Shown: in pieces, positions 1 through 7,609 of the stretch
How positions within the stretch are numbered: the first letter of the stretch is position 1
Layout of the letters: the number at the start of each line of letters is the position of its first letter
Source: Mesobaculum littorinae
Lineage (GTDB): Bacteria; Pseudomonadota; Alphaproteobacteria; Rhodobacterales; Rhodobacteraceae
NCBI RefSeq assembly: GCF_004011175.1
Contig: NZ_RQXX01000003.1
Location: forward strand, 1 to 64,000
DNA: 64,000 bases
Direction: 5' to 3'
The notes under the pieces: generated by a model
What the model saw: the letters and a program-made list of their open reading frames with translations, nothing else
The model's database searches: none
What the model was told of the DNA's origin: nothing
Program-made: the position numbers and the translations under genes

Positions 1-17
1 AACTCAATGAGTCCAGA

Positions 18-46
18 GCCTAGATGGCGGCACTGGCTATCTAGGC
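18..46. repeat. Inverted repeat at the end of the hydrolase gene
   Basis: GCCTAGAT (18-25) pairs perfectly with ATCTAGGC (39-46) around a 13-nt loop. It overlaps the TAG stop of the minus-strand hydrolase gene. No T-run follows on the minus strand, so it may be an mRNA-end hairpin rather than a classical terminator. Confidence 0.45.
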
Positions 47-982
47 GCGCCCATGTTGCCATGCCGTGATTTTCGATGCCAGCTCGATATCGGCGGCGGC
101 AAAGTCGTCTTTGTTTTGTCTTGGAGCGGAAGAAGGCGCGGCGATCTTACCAGGAGTCGCGTTTAACTCATAGTGTGTCTGCATCAGGGCGTCCGCGTCA
201 AAAACCTGCGACATCAGAATTGCTTTGATCCATGGCATGAATGCCTCCCTGGGGACGGATCCGCTGTGCCCAAGCTTGCCCCAATACCCGCTATTTAGAA
301 TGAAACTTCTATCTTTATCCGTCACCTTCAAGTTAGAAAGGAACGGAATGAGTTGAGTTACAAAGTGCTTGTGATCACCCGTACTTTGCAAGTAAATCAC
401 CGTATTCGGTATTCTTTGCGAGTACAAAGCACCGACATCCGTACAAATAGTGTTCGATAGCGCTTCAATACCTGACATGCTGGGCCATCCTTCTGCTAGG
501 TAGCGGTCCACATGCCTTTTATAATATAGCGCGAGGCAAGTCTGGGGGCACGCGGCAACGCACACGCTGCCGGGGAAGTGCCAAGAGTAATAAAGCGATG
601 CAAAACCGCCGCTTGATGCCCCCAAGAAAATTACCTTATCAACATCAAGAGCCTCAATGATATCTTCGAAGACTTGCTTCAGGATATCTTGTGTCTTAAA
701 GCCCTCATGCCCAGCATACCATGACATGCTAAAGCTACCTTCAACAAGCATGGTGGGATCTGAAACTGAAACCTGATGAGCCAAGTTGCCGATTCCTGGA
801 AGGAACGGCGCATAGGCAGGAATACGGCGTGTTGTACGATCTATTGCGCCATGGAATGAGAAAATTACAATGCGCGTTTTGCTGCCAGCACGTTTGAAGT
901 TCACAGGGATTTTCCCACCCTGGACCTCAACATCAAACGCCCCACTTTCAGAAAGGCTGCTTGCTAGATCAGTTTTGCTCAT
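41..982 (-). CDS. alpha/beta-hydrolase of unknown substrate, AT-richer than its neighbours
   Basis: A 313-residue predicted soluble hydrolase. GASSG at residues 121-125 fits the G-x-S-x-G nucleophile elbow (Ser123). The HG pair at 44-45 could form an oxyanion hole, and D203 and H239 are the best acid and base candidates. No signal peptide is visible. Base use differs clearly from the rest of the window: many A/T third positions, against almost none in the GC-rich genes beside it, which points to recent transfer. Hydrolases of this general shape occur in polysaccharide clusters, but no glycan genes are visible on this side, and the left context is outside the window. Substrate is not predictable from sequence. 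The start ATG at 982 is the only convincing one. Confidence 0.72.
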   Translation of the reverse strand: MSKTDLASSLSESGAFDVEVQGGKIPVNFKRAGSKTRIVIFSFHGAIDRTTRRIPAYAPFLPGIGNLAHQVSVSDPTMLVEGSFSMSWYAGHEGFKTQDILKQVFEDIIEALDVDKVIFLGASSGGFASLYYSWHFPGSVCVAACPQTCLALYYKRHVDRYLAEGWPSMSGIEALSNTICTDVGALYSQRIPNTVIYLQSTGDHKHFVTQLIPFLSNLKVTDKDRSFILNSGYWGKLGHSGSVPREAFMPWIKAILMSQVFDADALMQTHYELNATPGKIAAPSSAPRQNKDDFAAADIELASKITAWQHGRA

Positions 983-1135
983 ATCTACAAACTCGCTTTT
1001 AAACTCTGCTCTTATTTTCGTAATTAGAATGCGAATACGAACACGTCGGTTCGGACGGCTTCGGGTAGGACTTAGCGGCCCGATGCCGAGTCGTATAGCC
1101 CTACCCGGTTAGCTCTACCTGCGTTCCTTGGTGAC

Positions 1136-1321
1136 CTATCCGGCGATCGCCGCGCCGGCGGCCGTCAGCACCGCGGCGATCTCGGGCCCGATGATGTCGC
1201 CGGCGCCGGGCACGTAATGCTCGACGATCGTCACGCAGAGCGCGGTGACGAGGCCGCCGGCGCCGGCCGCGGTGACCTTGCGGGTCGGCCGCCGGGTGGC
1301 TTGGGTGATGAGCTTGGGCAT
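1136..1321 (-). CDS. Small holin-like membrane protein of a phage lysis module
   Basis: The ORF could extend to 1360, but an ATG at 1321 has an AAAGGA Shine-Dalgarno site about 8 nt upstream, giving a 61-residue protein. It has a basic N-terminus (TRRPTRK) followed by two hydrophobic stretches (about residues 19-32 and 43-61), the size and form of small phage holins or holin-associated proteins. It lies 51 nt downstream of the lysozyme gene on the same strand, the usual lysis-cassette arrangement. No motif proves holin function, so the assignment rests on topology and position. Confidence 0.6.
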   Translation of the reverse strand: MPKLITQATRRPTRKVTAAGAGGLVTALCVTIVEHYVPGAGDIIGPEIAAVLTAAGAAIAG

Positions 1322-1372
1322 GGGAATTGTCCTTTCGAGGTTGCGGCAGGCGACGCCCACCAGGGGATCTGG

Positions 1373-2062
1373 TCAGGCCGCCGCGGCCAGTTCTGCGCCG
1401 AGACGACCGTGGGCCTCGGCCAGCACCTCGCGGGCGGCTTCGGCATCGGCCAGGGCGCGGGCGGCGGCGAAAAGGTCGGGCATCGGCGGCAGCGCGTCGG
1501 GCAGCGGCTTCGCGCGCAGGCGCTCGAGGAGCTCGGCCCCGCGGATCGTCGCCATGATGCCGGCGAGCTTGCCCGCGCCGTTCGTGCGCCAGATCGCGAT
1601 GCGGTCGCCGTTGGCGTCATAGTCGCCGGTCTCGAAGAGCCGCTTTTCGGCCGTGCGGCGATCGCGGATCTCGGGCGGGCGCAGCCAGCCGAAGAAGTGT
1701 TCGGCCGCGTCTGCGTCGCCGCGGTTGATCGCGGCGGTCAGATTGGCGCGATAGATCCCGCCGGTGTTCAGATCGAAGGACACGAGCGCGTCGTGTTGGT
1801 GCTGCGCCAGCGGGACGGTGATCGCTTCAGAGACCCGCGCGTCATAGCGCGCCACGTCGAGACGGAACTGGTCGAGGACCGTGTCGATGGCCGCGTCGAG
1901 GTCGTTCGGCATGGCCCGCGCCATCTTCGCAGGGTCCGGGTCCCCTGCCCCCTTGGTGTGGCCGATGCCCCAGGTCCCGACGCCGACGCTGTCGCGATAG
2001 GGCGCGGGCACGATGCCTTCGTGTTCGGCGATCTCGAGAAGACCGCGGTCGCTGAGCTGCAT
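1373..2062 (-). CDS. Phage-type lysozyme (glycoside hydrolase family 24), peptidoglycan muramidase
   Basis: A 229-residue endolysin that would cleave the MurNAc-GlcNAc bond of peptidoglycan. The N-terminal half shows the T4-lysozyme/GH24 signature: catalytic Glu in AEHEG, then YRDSVGVGTWGIGHT with the conserved Asp/Gly/Thr region. DLNTGG and WRTNGAG follow. The C-terminal ~45 residues are alanine-rich and probably not catalytic. The ATG at 2062 is preferred over the upstream in-frame ATG because GGAGGA lies 8 nt before it. No N-terminal export signal is seen, so release would need the holin-like partner just downstream. Part of a phage remnant beside tRNA-Arg. Confidence 0.88.
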   Translation of the reverse strand: MQLSDRGLLEIAEHEGIVPAPYRDSVGVGTWGIGHTKGAGDPDPAKMARAMPNDLDAAIDTVLDQFRLDVARYDARVSEAITVPLAQHQHDALVSFDLNTGGIYRANLTAAINRGDADAAEHFFGWLRPPEIRDRRTAEKRLFETGDYDANGDRIAIWRTNGAGKLAGIMATIRGAELLERLRAKPLPDALPPMPDLFAAARALADAEAAREVLAEAHGRLGAELAAAA

Positions 2063-2081
2063 GGGGATGTCCTCCATAAGC

Positions 2082-2106
2082 AAAAGCCCCGCACGATCGG
2101 CGGGGC
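2082..2106 (-). terminator. Intrinsic terminator between the tail-like fragment and the lysozyme gene
   Basis: On the minus strand GCCCCGC (from 2106), a 7-nt loop and GCGGGGC are followed by TTTT. It sits between the 105-residue gene and the Shine-Dalgarno site of the lysozyme gene, so lysozyme expression would need readthrough or its own promoter. Confidence 0.6.
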
Positions 2107-2150
2107 TTGGGGGTGGTGAAGCGGTGTCGGATGGGTGTTCGGCCGCCGCC

Positions 2151-2468
2151 CTAGGGCGTGGTGCCGATCAGGGTCGGGGCGGTCTCGGGGTCGATGGTGA
2201 AGCTGTAGGTGACGGGCCGCAGCGGCAGGATGCCGAAGGCCACCACCCGGCGGGTGTAGCTCACCGTGATCGGCGGCCCGGCGTCGAGGCAGGGCACCGC
2301 CCAGGCGCCCACCTCGTAGCGCACCAGGTCGTTGTCCTGCGGCTCGTAGGTGCCGGCCGCCCCGGGCGGGCTGATGCAGATCCGCCCGGCCTCGCGCCCG
2401 ACGACACGCACCACGCCGTGCCAGCGCGCCTCGACCGCGCCGAAGGGCGTCTCGCGCACCACGGTCAT
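2151..2468 (-). CDS. Phage-associated hypothetical protein, possibly the C-terminal remnant of a larger protein
   Basis: 105 residues, beta-strand-rich, no recognised domain. It starts at an ATG with no good Shine-Dalgarno site. Twelve sense codons upstream of that ATG (ending GAWI) read like continuing protein sequence before a stop, so it may be the end of a longer tail or baseplate-type gene whose 5' part was lost. It is co-oriented with the lysozyme and holin-like genes and lies between them and tRNA-Arg, which fits decay of an integrated phage. Function unknown. Confidence 0.5.
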   Translation of the reverse strand: MTVVRETPFGAVEARWHGVVRVVGREAGRICISPPGAAGTYEPQDNDLVRYEVGAWAVPCLDAGPPITVSYTRRVVAFGILPLRPVTYSFTIDPETAPTLIGTTP

Positions 2469-2612
2469 GATCCAGGCACCGGCCTCGTCCCGGACCGGCC
2501 GACCTCAGAAAGGTCATCACCGGGGTGCAGATTCCCAACTCTCTGGAAATTCCCAACTAAGCGCCTCGCAAGGCCCTGATTTCAGGCGGCAAATAGGAAC
2601 GCCTCGTTTGGG

Positions 2613-2689
2613 TGGCGACCCCGGTAGGACTTGAACCCACAACCTCGGACTTAGAAGGTCCTTGCTCTATCCAGTTGAGCTACGGGGCC
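2613..2689 (-). tRNA. tRNA-Arg (anticodon UCU)
   Basis: On the minus strand a 7-bp acceptor stem forms between GGCCCCG (5' end at 2689) and CGGGGTC, followed by discriminator G and an encoded CCA (2615-2613). The anticodon loop is CTTCTAA, giving UCU, which reads AGA. D-arm GCTC/GAGC and T-arm GGTTCAAGTCC are present. The phage lysis remnant lies directly off its 3' end, where integrases usually insert. Confidence 0.95.
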
Positions 2690-2830
2690 GGCGCCCTTCT
2701 GGTAACGGCCTTCGGCGCGTCTGACCAGATCCCGCCCTGCGAAAACGTGATCGGTGCTGCCCGGACGCACGGAACGCGTCGCCCGGGGTCCTTGTTGACG
2801 GGGCAGTAGTCACCACGAAGGAGACACCCC

Positions 2831-3352
2831 ATGACCATCCGCACCACCCTCGCGGGCCTCGCTCTTGCCCCGGCGCTCGCCCTGCCCCTGGCCCTGCCCG
2901 CGGCCGCGCAGGACATGAACACCGCCACGGCGGCGCTCATGAACACCGAGGGCGAAGAGATCGGCACCGCCACGCTGGAGGAAACCGCCAGCGGCCTCAC
3001 CCATGTCACGATCGAGGCCGAAGGCATCTCGGAAGGCATCCACGGAGTGCATATCCACGAAACGGGCGATTGCGGCGACGGCGACTTTTCGGCTGCCGGC
3101 GGCCACCTGGCCGGCGACATGGAGCATGGCCTCGTCGAGGGCGGTCCGCACCCGGGCGACCTGCCCAACGCGCATGTCCAGTCGGACGGCGTGCTTGCGA
3201 TGGAGGCATTCAAGTCGGATCTCGACTGGGACATGCTGATGGACGACGACGGCGCGGCCTTCGTCATCCACGCTGGCGCCGATGACTACGAAAGCCAGCC
3301 CTCGGGCGATGCGGGCGATCGCGTTGCCTGCGGCGTGTTCGAAGCCGGCTGA
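2831..3352 (+). CDS. sodC: Periplasmic Cu/Zn superoxide dismutase
   Basis: Dismutates superoxide to oxygen and peroxide in the periplasm. The 173-residue precursor has a signal peptide (about residues 1-27, AAAQ cleavage). Metal ligands are visible in family order: H74 and H76 in GVHIHETGDC, H92, H107 in HPGDLPN, and H147. C81 and C167 would form the structural disulfide, and R164 near the end is the active-site arginine. Length is normal for bacterial SodC. An AAGGAGA Shine-Dalgarno site (2817-2823) precedes the ATG. It stands alone, on the opposite strand from its neighbours. Confidence 0.96.
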   Translation: MTIRTTLAGLALAPALALPLALPAAAQDMNTATAALMNTEGEEIGTATLEETASGLTHVTIEAEGISEGIHGVHIHETGDCGDGDFSAAGGHLAGDMEHGLVEGGPHPGDLPNAHVQSDGVLAMEAFKSDLDWDMLMDDDGAAFVIHAGADDYESQPSGDAGDRVACGVFEAG

Positions 3353-3381
3353 GGCACAGTTCCGGGCCAGGCTCGCATGCG

Positions 3382-3412
3382 AAAGGCCCGCGCGGATTGC
3401 GCGGGCCTTTCC
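3382..3412. terminator. Bidirectional terminator after sodC
   Basis: GAAAGGCCCGCGC (3382-3394) pairs perfectly with GCGCGGGCCTTTC (3400-3412), leaving T-rich tails in both directions. It lies between the convergent sodC and GNAT genes and can serve both. Confidence 0.85.
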
Positions 3413-3528
3413 GTTTGTGGCGGGGCAGGTGCGGTGCGGTGTGGCAGGGCGAGCAGGTGCGCGACCGGAAGGCCCTGCAGGTGGCGCCGCGCGCAGGGTT
3501 CGCGCTCCGCCCCACGACCGGCGGCGAT

Positions 3529-4368
3529 CTACCCCAGCTCCAGTGTCGCGACACCGTATTCCATCCCCGTCCCGCGGGGCGGCGGCGGGCCGTTCCACAT
3601 CCGCGCCGTCTCGAACACCGGGGCCAGCCCGAGGCTTCGTGCCAGTGCCGCGGCGTCCGGCTGGTCATCGGGGACGTCGATCATGATCCGGTCGCCCTGC
3701 GCCAGCGCCACGAGGTCGTGCAGCACCGCCCTTGCCGCCTCCGCAGACCTGGCCAGCAGCGGGCCGATCTTCCAGCCGACGTCGCAGGCGCGCAATACAC
3801 CGACGGCCGCGGCCTCGGTCCCGTCGCGGATGAGATGAACGACATGTCCGTCCCGCGGCTGCATCCAGACCGAAAGGAAGCCGGGCCGGTCAAACCCCGT
3901 GGCCTGCCGGTCCAGCGCCCGTATCGCGGGAAGATCCGCCGCCACTATCGCCTCGCTGCGCCCCTCGTCGCCGCCCGAACGCGCCGGGGCGATGCCGGCG
4001 AAGCGCAGCGTGCGGTGGGTGGCGCGAAAGCCCTGCGCGGCATAGCGCCCCTGTTGCGCCACGACCCCGTCCAGCCCGACCGAGCGGCCCTGGGCCTGCG
4101 CCATCGCCGCGTCCCACAAGGGCCCTGCCAGCCCGCGCCCGCGCAGATCGGCGCGGCAGATGAAAAGGCCGAGAAAGGCGTGCCCGGGCCCGACCCCCAC
4201 CAGCGAAATCGACGCCGCCGGGGCGCCTTCGTGATCGGCGATCAGAAACCCTTCGGGGTCGGCCGACAGGAACAGACGCGCGTCGTCGCGCCCGGGGTTC
4301 CAGCCCTCCTGACGCGCCCAGTCGAGCGTTGTGACGAGGTCTTTCTGGTGCATTCGGCGCGGTGTCAT
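3529..4368 (-). CDS. GNAT-family N-acetyltransferase with YitH-type C-terminal domain
   Basis: 279 residues. The N-terminal half (about 1-130) is a GNAT acetyl-CoA-binding domain, with the motif-A-like segment FICRADLRGRGLAGPLWDAA. The C-terminal half (about 145-275) matches the second GNAT-like domain of YitH/HolE-type proteins and contains WKIGPLLARS. The acceptor substrate cannot be predicted. A second protein with the same two-domain plan lies at 25577-26647 (GYVVGPLLARS in the equivalent place), so the genome has at least two paralogues. Single-gene unit, convergent with sodC. Confidence 0.85.
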   Translation of the reverse strand: MTPRRMHQKDLVTTLDWARQEGWNPGRDDARLFLSADPEGFLIADHEGAPAASISLVGVGPGHAFLGLFICRADLRGRGLAGPLWDAAMAQAQGRSVGLDGVVAQQGRYAAQGFRATHRTLRFAGIAPARSGGDEGRSEAIVAADLPAIRALDRQATGFDRPGFLSVWMQPRDGHVVHLIRDGTEAAAVGVLRACDVGWKIGPLLARSAEAARAVLHDLVALAQGDRIMIDVPDDQPDAAALARSLGLAPVFETARMWNGPPPPRGTGMEYGVATLELG

Positions 4369-4765
4369 GGCGTAATCAAGGCTCCGGGGCGGTGCGGCGG
4401 CGACCCGTACGCCGGCAGGACGTCAAAAGGATCGCCCGGACAGGACAGGCCGGAAGGCTGTGCCGGGCAGGATACCACGCACCACGGGGTGGGCCAAAGG
4501 CCCGTTTCAGCCCGGTGCGCAGGGCCTGTCCTTCGCCCCCAGCGGCAAAGGTCGCCCCGGCCCAAACGATGGGGATCGAAGCTCCGCGCCCCGAGGAGGC
4601 GCAATGCCGGCATCGTAAGGGGACAGGCCAGGCCTGTACCGCCCGACCGTCGGCCCACCATCCGGCGCCGGATCCGCCGGGGCCTCAAGGGAAGGCCATC
4701 CGGCCCGCGCGCCCCGGGGCCGCAGGCTCTCTGGCCGCCAAGCCGCAGTGTGGCGCTGCATGCCG
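4369..4765. other. Intergenic region, 397 nt
   Basis: No gene-like ORF with a Shine-Dalgarno site, no RNA gene and no clear terminator was recognised between the GNAT start and the MFS stop. It should hold the promoter of the GNAT gene. Confidence 0.5.
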
Positions 4766-6004
4766 CTAGCGCGCTCCGCCAGCGAGCGCCGCCCCGGGTC
4801 GGGCTCTGAGCGCCAGCATGGCACAGGTGCCCAGGACCGGCCCCCGCACAAGGAACAGAAAGGCCCACTGCCACCCGCCGATCCATTCGGCAAAAAGCGG
4901 CAGCGCCCAGATCGACATGACGGTCAGCCCGTAGCCCACGCCCATTTGCAGCGCGAGCGCCGTCCCGACGAACGCGCTATCGGCCAGCTCGGTCACCGCG
5001 GCCGAGAACTGGGCGCTGTCGCCGATGACGGTGACGCCCCACAACAAAGCCAGCAGTGCCAGAGCCAGGGGCGGGCCGTCGAAGAACGCCCCGATCAGGA
5101 CAGCGCAGGTGCCCGACACGATCATCATGCCCGCGCAGGTCAGGCAGCGGCCGATCCGGTCCGACAGCCACCCGCCGGAAAGGCATCCGATCACCCCCGA
5201 GGCGACGACCGCGAAACTGAGCATCGAGGGCGAGCCCATCGGGAAGGTCTGCACCCCGGCCTCGGTCACGGCCTCGGCGGCGGACGCGAAGGCGAGGATC
5301 CATGCCCACATGGCGTAAAGCTCCCACATGTGGCCAAAATACCCGAGATTTGCGAGCAGCAGCGGGCGGTCGGTCAGGACGGCAAGCGACTGGAGCGGGT
5401 TGAAGGTGGCCCGGCCGAAGGGCGCCGGCCCCTCTCGCGCGAAGGCCCCGAACACCAGCGCCCCGCCCAGCGCGGTGGCCGAGGTCGCCCAGACGACCGC
5501 GCGCCAGTCGACACCATCGGCCACCGCCCGCACGAGGTGGGGCATCGACGAGCCGAAGGTCAGCGCCCCGATCAGGAAGCCCAGCGCAAGGCCACGCCCC
5601 TTCACGAACCATGTCGCCATGAGCTTGAGCGCGGGGGGATAGACCCCCGCCATGGCGATGCCGGTCACGACGCGGGCGATCACCGCGCCCTCGGGGCCGA
5701 CGAAAAGCAGCGCCGCGTTCGACAGCGCCGCCAGAAGCGCGGCCCCCGCCATCAGCCGATGCATGGGCAGGATATCGGGCAGGTTGACGAGCGAGGCCCC
5801 GACCGCGCCCGCGACGAACCCAAGCTGCACCGCGTTCGTCAGCCACGCCGCCTGCCCCGGTGTCAGCTGCCAGTCGCGGATCAGCTCGGGCACGATGGCC
5901 GTGGCCGAAAACCACGTCGCCAGCACCCCGACCACGCCAAGACAGAGGATCGCCAACATCCGCCAGCGCCCCCTGGCCTGCGGCATCGCCGGGGCATCGG
6001 TCAT
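4766..6004 (-). CDS. Major facilitator superfamily transporter
   Basis: 412 residues with about 12 hydrophobic segments, usual for MFS carriers of the inner membrane. The loop after TM8 carries the MFS signature GGWLSDRIGR. The cytoplasmic loop between TM2 and TM3 (LPDILPMHRL) is degenerate relative to the usual G-x-L-x-D-x-x-G-R-R motif. General likeness is to the organic-anion/nitrate-cyanate branch of the family, but the substrate is not readable. Its ATG overlaps the stop of the preceding MaoC-like gene (ATGA at 6001-6004), so the two are translationally coupled and the substrate may be linked to that protein's acyl-CoA-type fold. Confidence 0.9.
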   Translation of the reverse strand: MTDAPAMPQARGRWRMLAILCLGVVGVLATWFSATAIVPELIRDWQLTPGQAAWLTNAVQLGFVAGAVGASLVNLPDILPMHRLMAGAALLAALSNAALLFVGPEGAVIARVVTGIAMAGVYPPALKLMATWFVKGRGLALGFLIGALTFGSSMPHLVRAVADGVDWRAVVWATSATALGGALVFGAFAREGPAPFGRATFNPLQSLAVLTDRPLLLANLGYFGHMWELYAMWAWILAFASAAEAVTEAGVQTFPMGSPSMLSFAVVASGVIGCLSGGWLSDRIGRCLTCAGMMIVSGTCAVLIGAFFDGPPLALALLALLWGVTVIGDSAQFSAAVTELADSAFVGTALALQMGVGYGLTVMSIWALPLFAEWIGGWQWAFLFLVRGPVLGTCAMLALRARPGAALAGGAR

Positions 6005-6369
6005 CTCAGAAATCCTTCAAGCGTCATCGTCCATCTGGTCTTCGGGCCCATGCCGCAGGCCGCCCCCGGGGCCTCGCCATCCGAGACCCTGAGGCCGCAG
6101 ACCGATCTATCCGCGCCCAGCCCGACGATTTCAACACGGCCGGTGATCGTTTCGCCCAGACCGGCGGGCGTCCCGAAGCCAACCCCGGCCTGCAGGAACA
6201 CGGCCCCCGGGCCCGTCGGACCCTCGGCCAGTCGGGCCCCGAGGGTTCTCGGCATCACGCCGCCCTGCCCGATCTGCCTGCCGAACGCGGTCTTTCCAGC
6301 CGGGGCCGGATCGCCCGGGACCGGCTTGCGGCCCCCCCCAATTGCGGTGATGGCATGGATGTCCTCCAC
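6001..6369 (-). CDS. Degenerate MaoC-fold (hot-dog) protein lacking the catalytic dyad
   Basis: 122 residues from a GTG at 6369. The body aligns by eye with MaoC-type (R)-enoyl-CoA hydratases: AFGRQIGQGG for FGxxIxHG, then GPGAVFLQAGVGFGTPAGLGETITGRVEIVGL. In the hydratase motif, where GDxNPxH is expected, it has GGRKPVP: the catalytic Asp is Gly and the catalytic His is Pro. The His of the FGxxIxHG motif is Gln. Domain-like sequence continues upstream in frame (TTR before the GTG) to a stop near 6470 with no start codon, so the N-terminus may be frameshifted or lost. The ATGA overlap with the MFS gene argues for a real coding unit. Non-catalytic homologue or pseudogene. Confidence 0.55.
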   Translation of the reverse strand: MEDIHAITAIGGGRKPVPGDPAPAGKTAFGRQIGQGGVMPRTLGARLAEGPTGPGAVFLQAGVGFGTPAGLGETITGRVEIVGLGADRSVCGLRVSDGEAPGAACGMGPKTRWTMTLEGFLR

Positions 6370-6943
6370 CCGCGTCGTGCGGCCGCACCCGGCCGATTGG
6401 GTCCTGTTTCGGCATGCCGTTGAGGGTAGCCGGCCATCTGCCGTGACGCTTGCGATCTCGCCCCCCTGTCAGGCTTACGTCGGGCGGCGGCGGCGGGTCC
6501 AGCGACCTTTGACCGGGCCGGGGCATGCCCACCCCGGGCGCATCCGTCAGGCTATGGCTCGGCATCGTCGGCTCCAAGGTGCAGGGCGTCGCGGCGCCAC
6601 CTCATAGGACCGGCCCGGAAGACGGGGCCGCACCTCTTCGATCGCCCTCCTGCTTCGTCAGGGCAGCGGGCCGCCCCCCGGGCAAAGGCTCGCCTTCTCT
6701 GGCGTCGTCACCGCGATGACCGTGCAGCAATCATGTAGGCACAGCCGCGACATGCGGCGGGCGGCACGGGCCTGGCCGACAGCGCGCGCCATCGAAAGTT
6801 TCAGCGGCCCGCGCTTGGGATCGGGATGCAAGGGACCGGGCGTCGCGGCGCAACCATCGTCGCCCCGGGGGCGATGTGGTCGGTTCGCCGGTATTGCAGA
6901 CGTCAGGGGCGGGGCTGGCACGCCTCCTGACTTCTGCGGGCGA
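6370..6943. other. Intergenic region, 574 nt
   Basis: The first ~100 nt (to 6471) stay open in the MaoC-like frame and may be its lost 5' end. The remainder, up to the racemase stop, shows no recognisable gene, RNA or terminator. Confidence 0.4.
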
Positions 6944-7609
6944 TCACGCCAGCCGCAGGGTCCGGTGCCCCAGCCGGGCCAGCCCTTCGGCCAGCACCAC
7001 GGCGGCGGCGACACCGTCGATCACCGGGCGCCCCAGCTCGCGGCTCAGGTCCCCCGCCAATGCCGCCATTCCGCCGCAGCCCAGCACCAGCGCCGCGCCG
7101 GGATGGTCGCGGGCCGCGCGGCGGACAGCCTCGGCCACCGGGTCCTCGGCGCCCGCGGCATGTCCCCCGATCTCCAGCACCGGCACCCCCGCCGCCCGCA
7201 CGCCCGCGCAACGGGCGATCAGGCCGGTGCGGCGTAGGTTGGCCTCAAGCACCGGGACCGAGATCGCGGCCGAGGTGACGACGCAGAAGCTGTCGGCCAG
7301 CTGCGTCGCCAAAAGGCACGCCGCCTCGCCGATGCCCACCACGGGCGCGCGCACCAGCGCCCGCGCGGCGTCGAGCGCGGTGTCGTCGAAGCAGGCGATG
7401 ACATGCGCGTCGGCCTGTGTTCCGGCAATACGGTCCAGCAGGAAGGGGGTCGCGTGGGCGCCATCGAGCGGCCCCTCGATCGAAGCGGGCGCGCCGGTGG
7501 CGGTGGTGGCGACGATCTCGGTCCCCGGCGCGGCGGCGGCGCGCGCGGCGGTGGCGATGGTCGCGGTCATCGCTTCGGTCCCGTTGGGGTTGGCGACGTG
7601 GATCCGCAT
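6944..7609 (-). CDS. Asp/Glu/hydantoin racemase family protein
   Basis: 221 residues. The two catalytic cysteines of the family are in place, C73 (VIACFDD) and C178 (LVLGCGG), and the N-terminus MRIHVANPNG is typical of hydantoin-racemase-like members. Such enzymes use a two-base mechanism without a cofactor to invert an alpha-carbon or, in related decarboxylases, to act on malonates. The start at 7609 forms an ATGA overlap with the stop of the upstream permease gene, so it is the last gene of the ABC operon and probably processes the imported compound. The chiral substrate (hydantoin, amino acid or allantoin-like) is not determined. Confidence 0.85.
   Translation of the reverse strand: MRIHVANPNGTEAMTATIATAARAAAAPGTEIVATTATGAPASIEGPLDGAHATPFLLDRIAGTQADAHVIACFDDTALDAARALVRAPVVGIGEAACLLATQLADSFCVVTSAAISVPVLEANLRRTGLIARCAGVRAAGVPVLEIGGHAAGAEDPVAEAVRRAARDHPGAALVLGCGGMAALAGDLSRELGRPVIDGVAAAVVLAEGLARLGHRTLRLA

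Noticed and set aside
1217-2119. Long plus-strand ORF antisense to the lysozyme and holin-like genes
   Set aside because: GC-rich shadow reading; Arg/Gly/Asp-rich composition, no domain, no Shine-Dalgarno site. The same holds for the other long antisense ORFs such as 4748-6607, 7417-9531, 9696-11864, 22644-25238 and 27090-30065.
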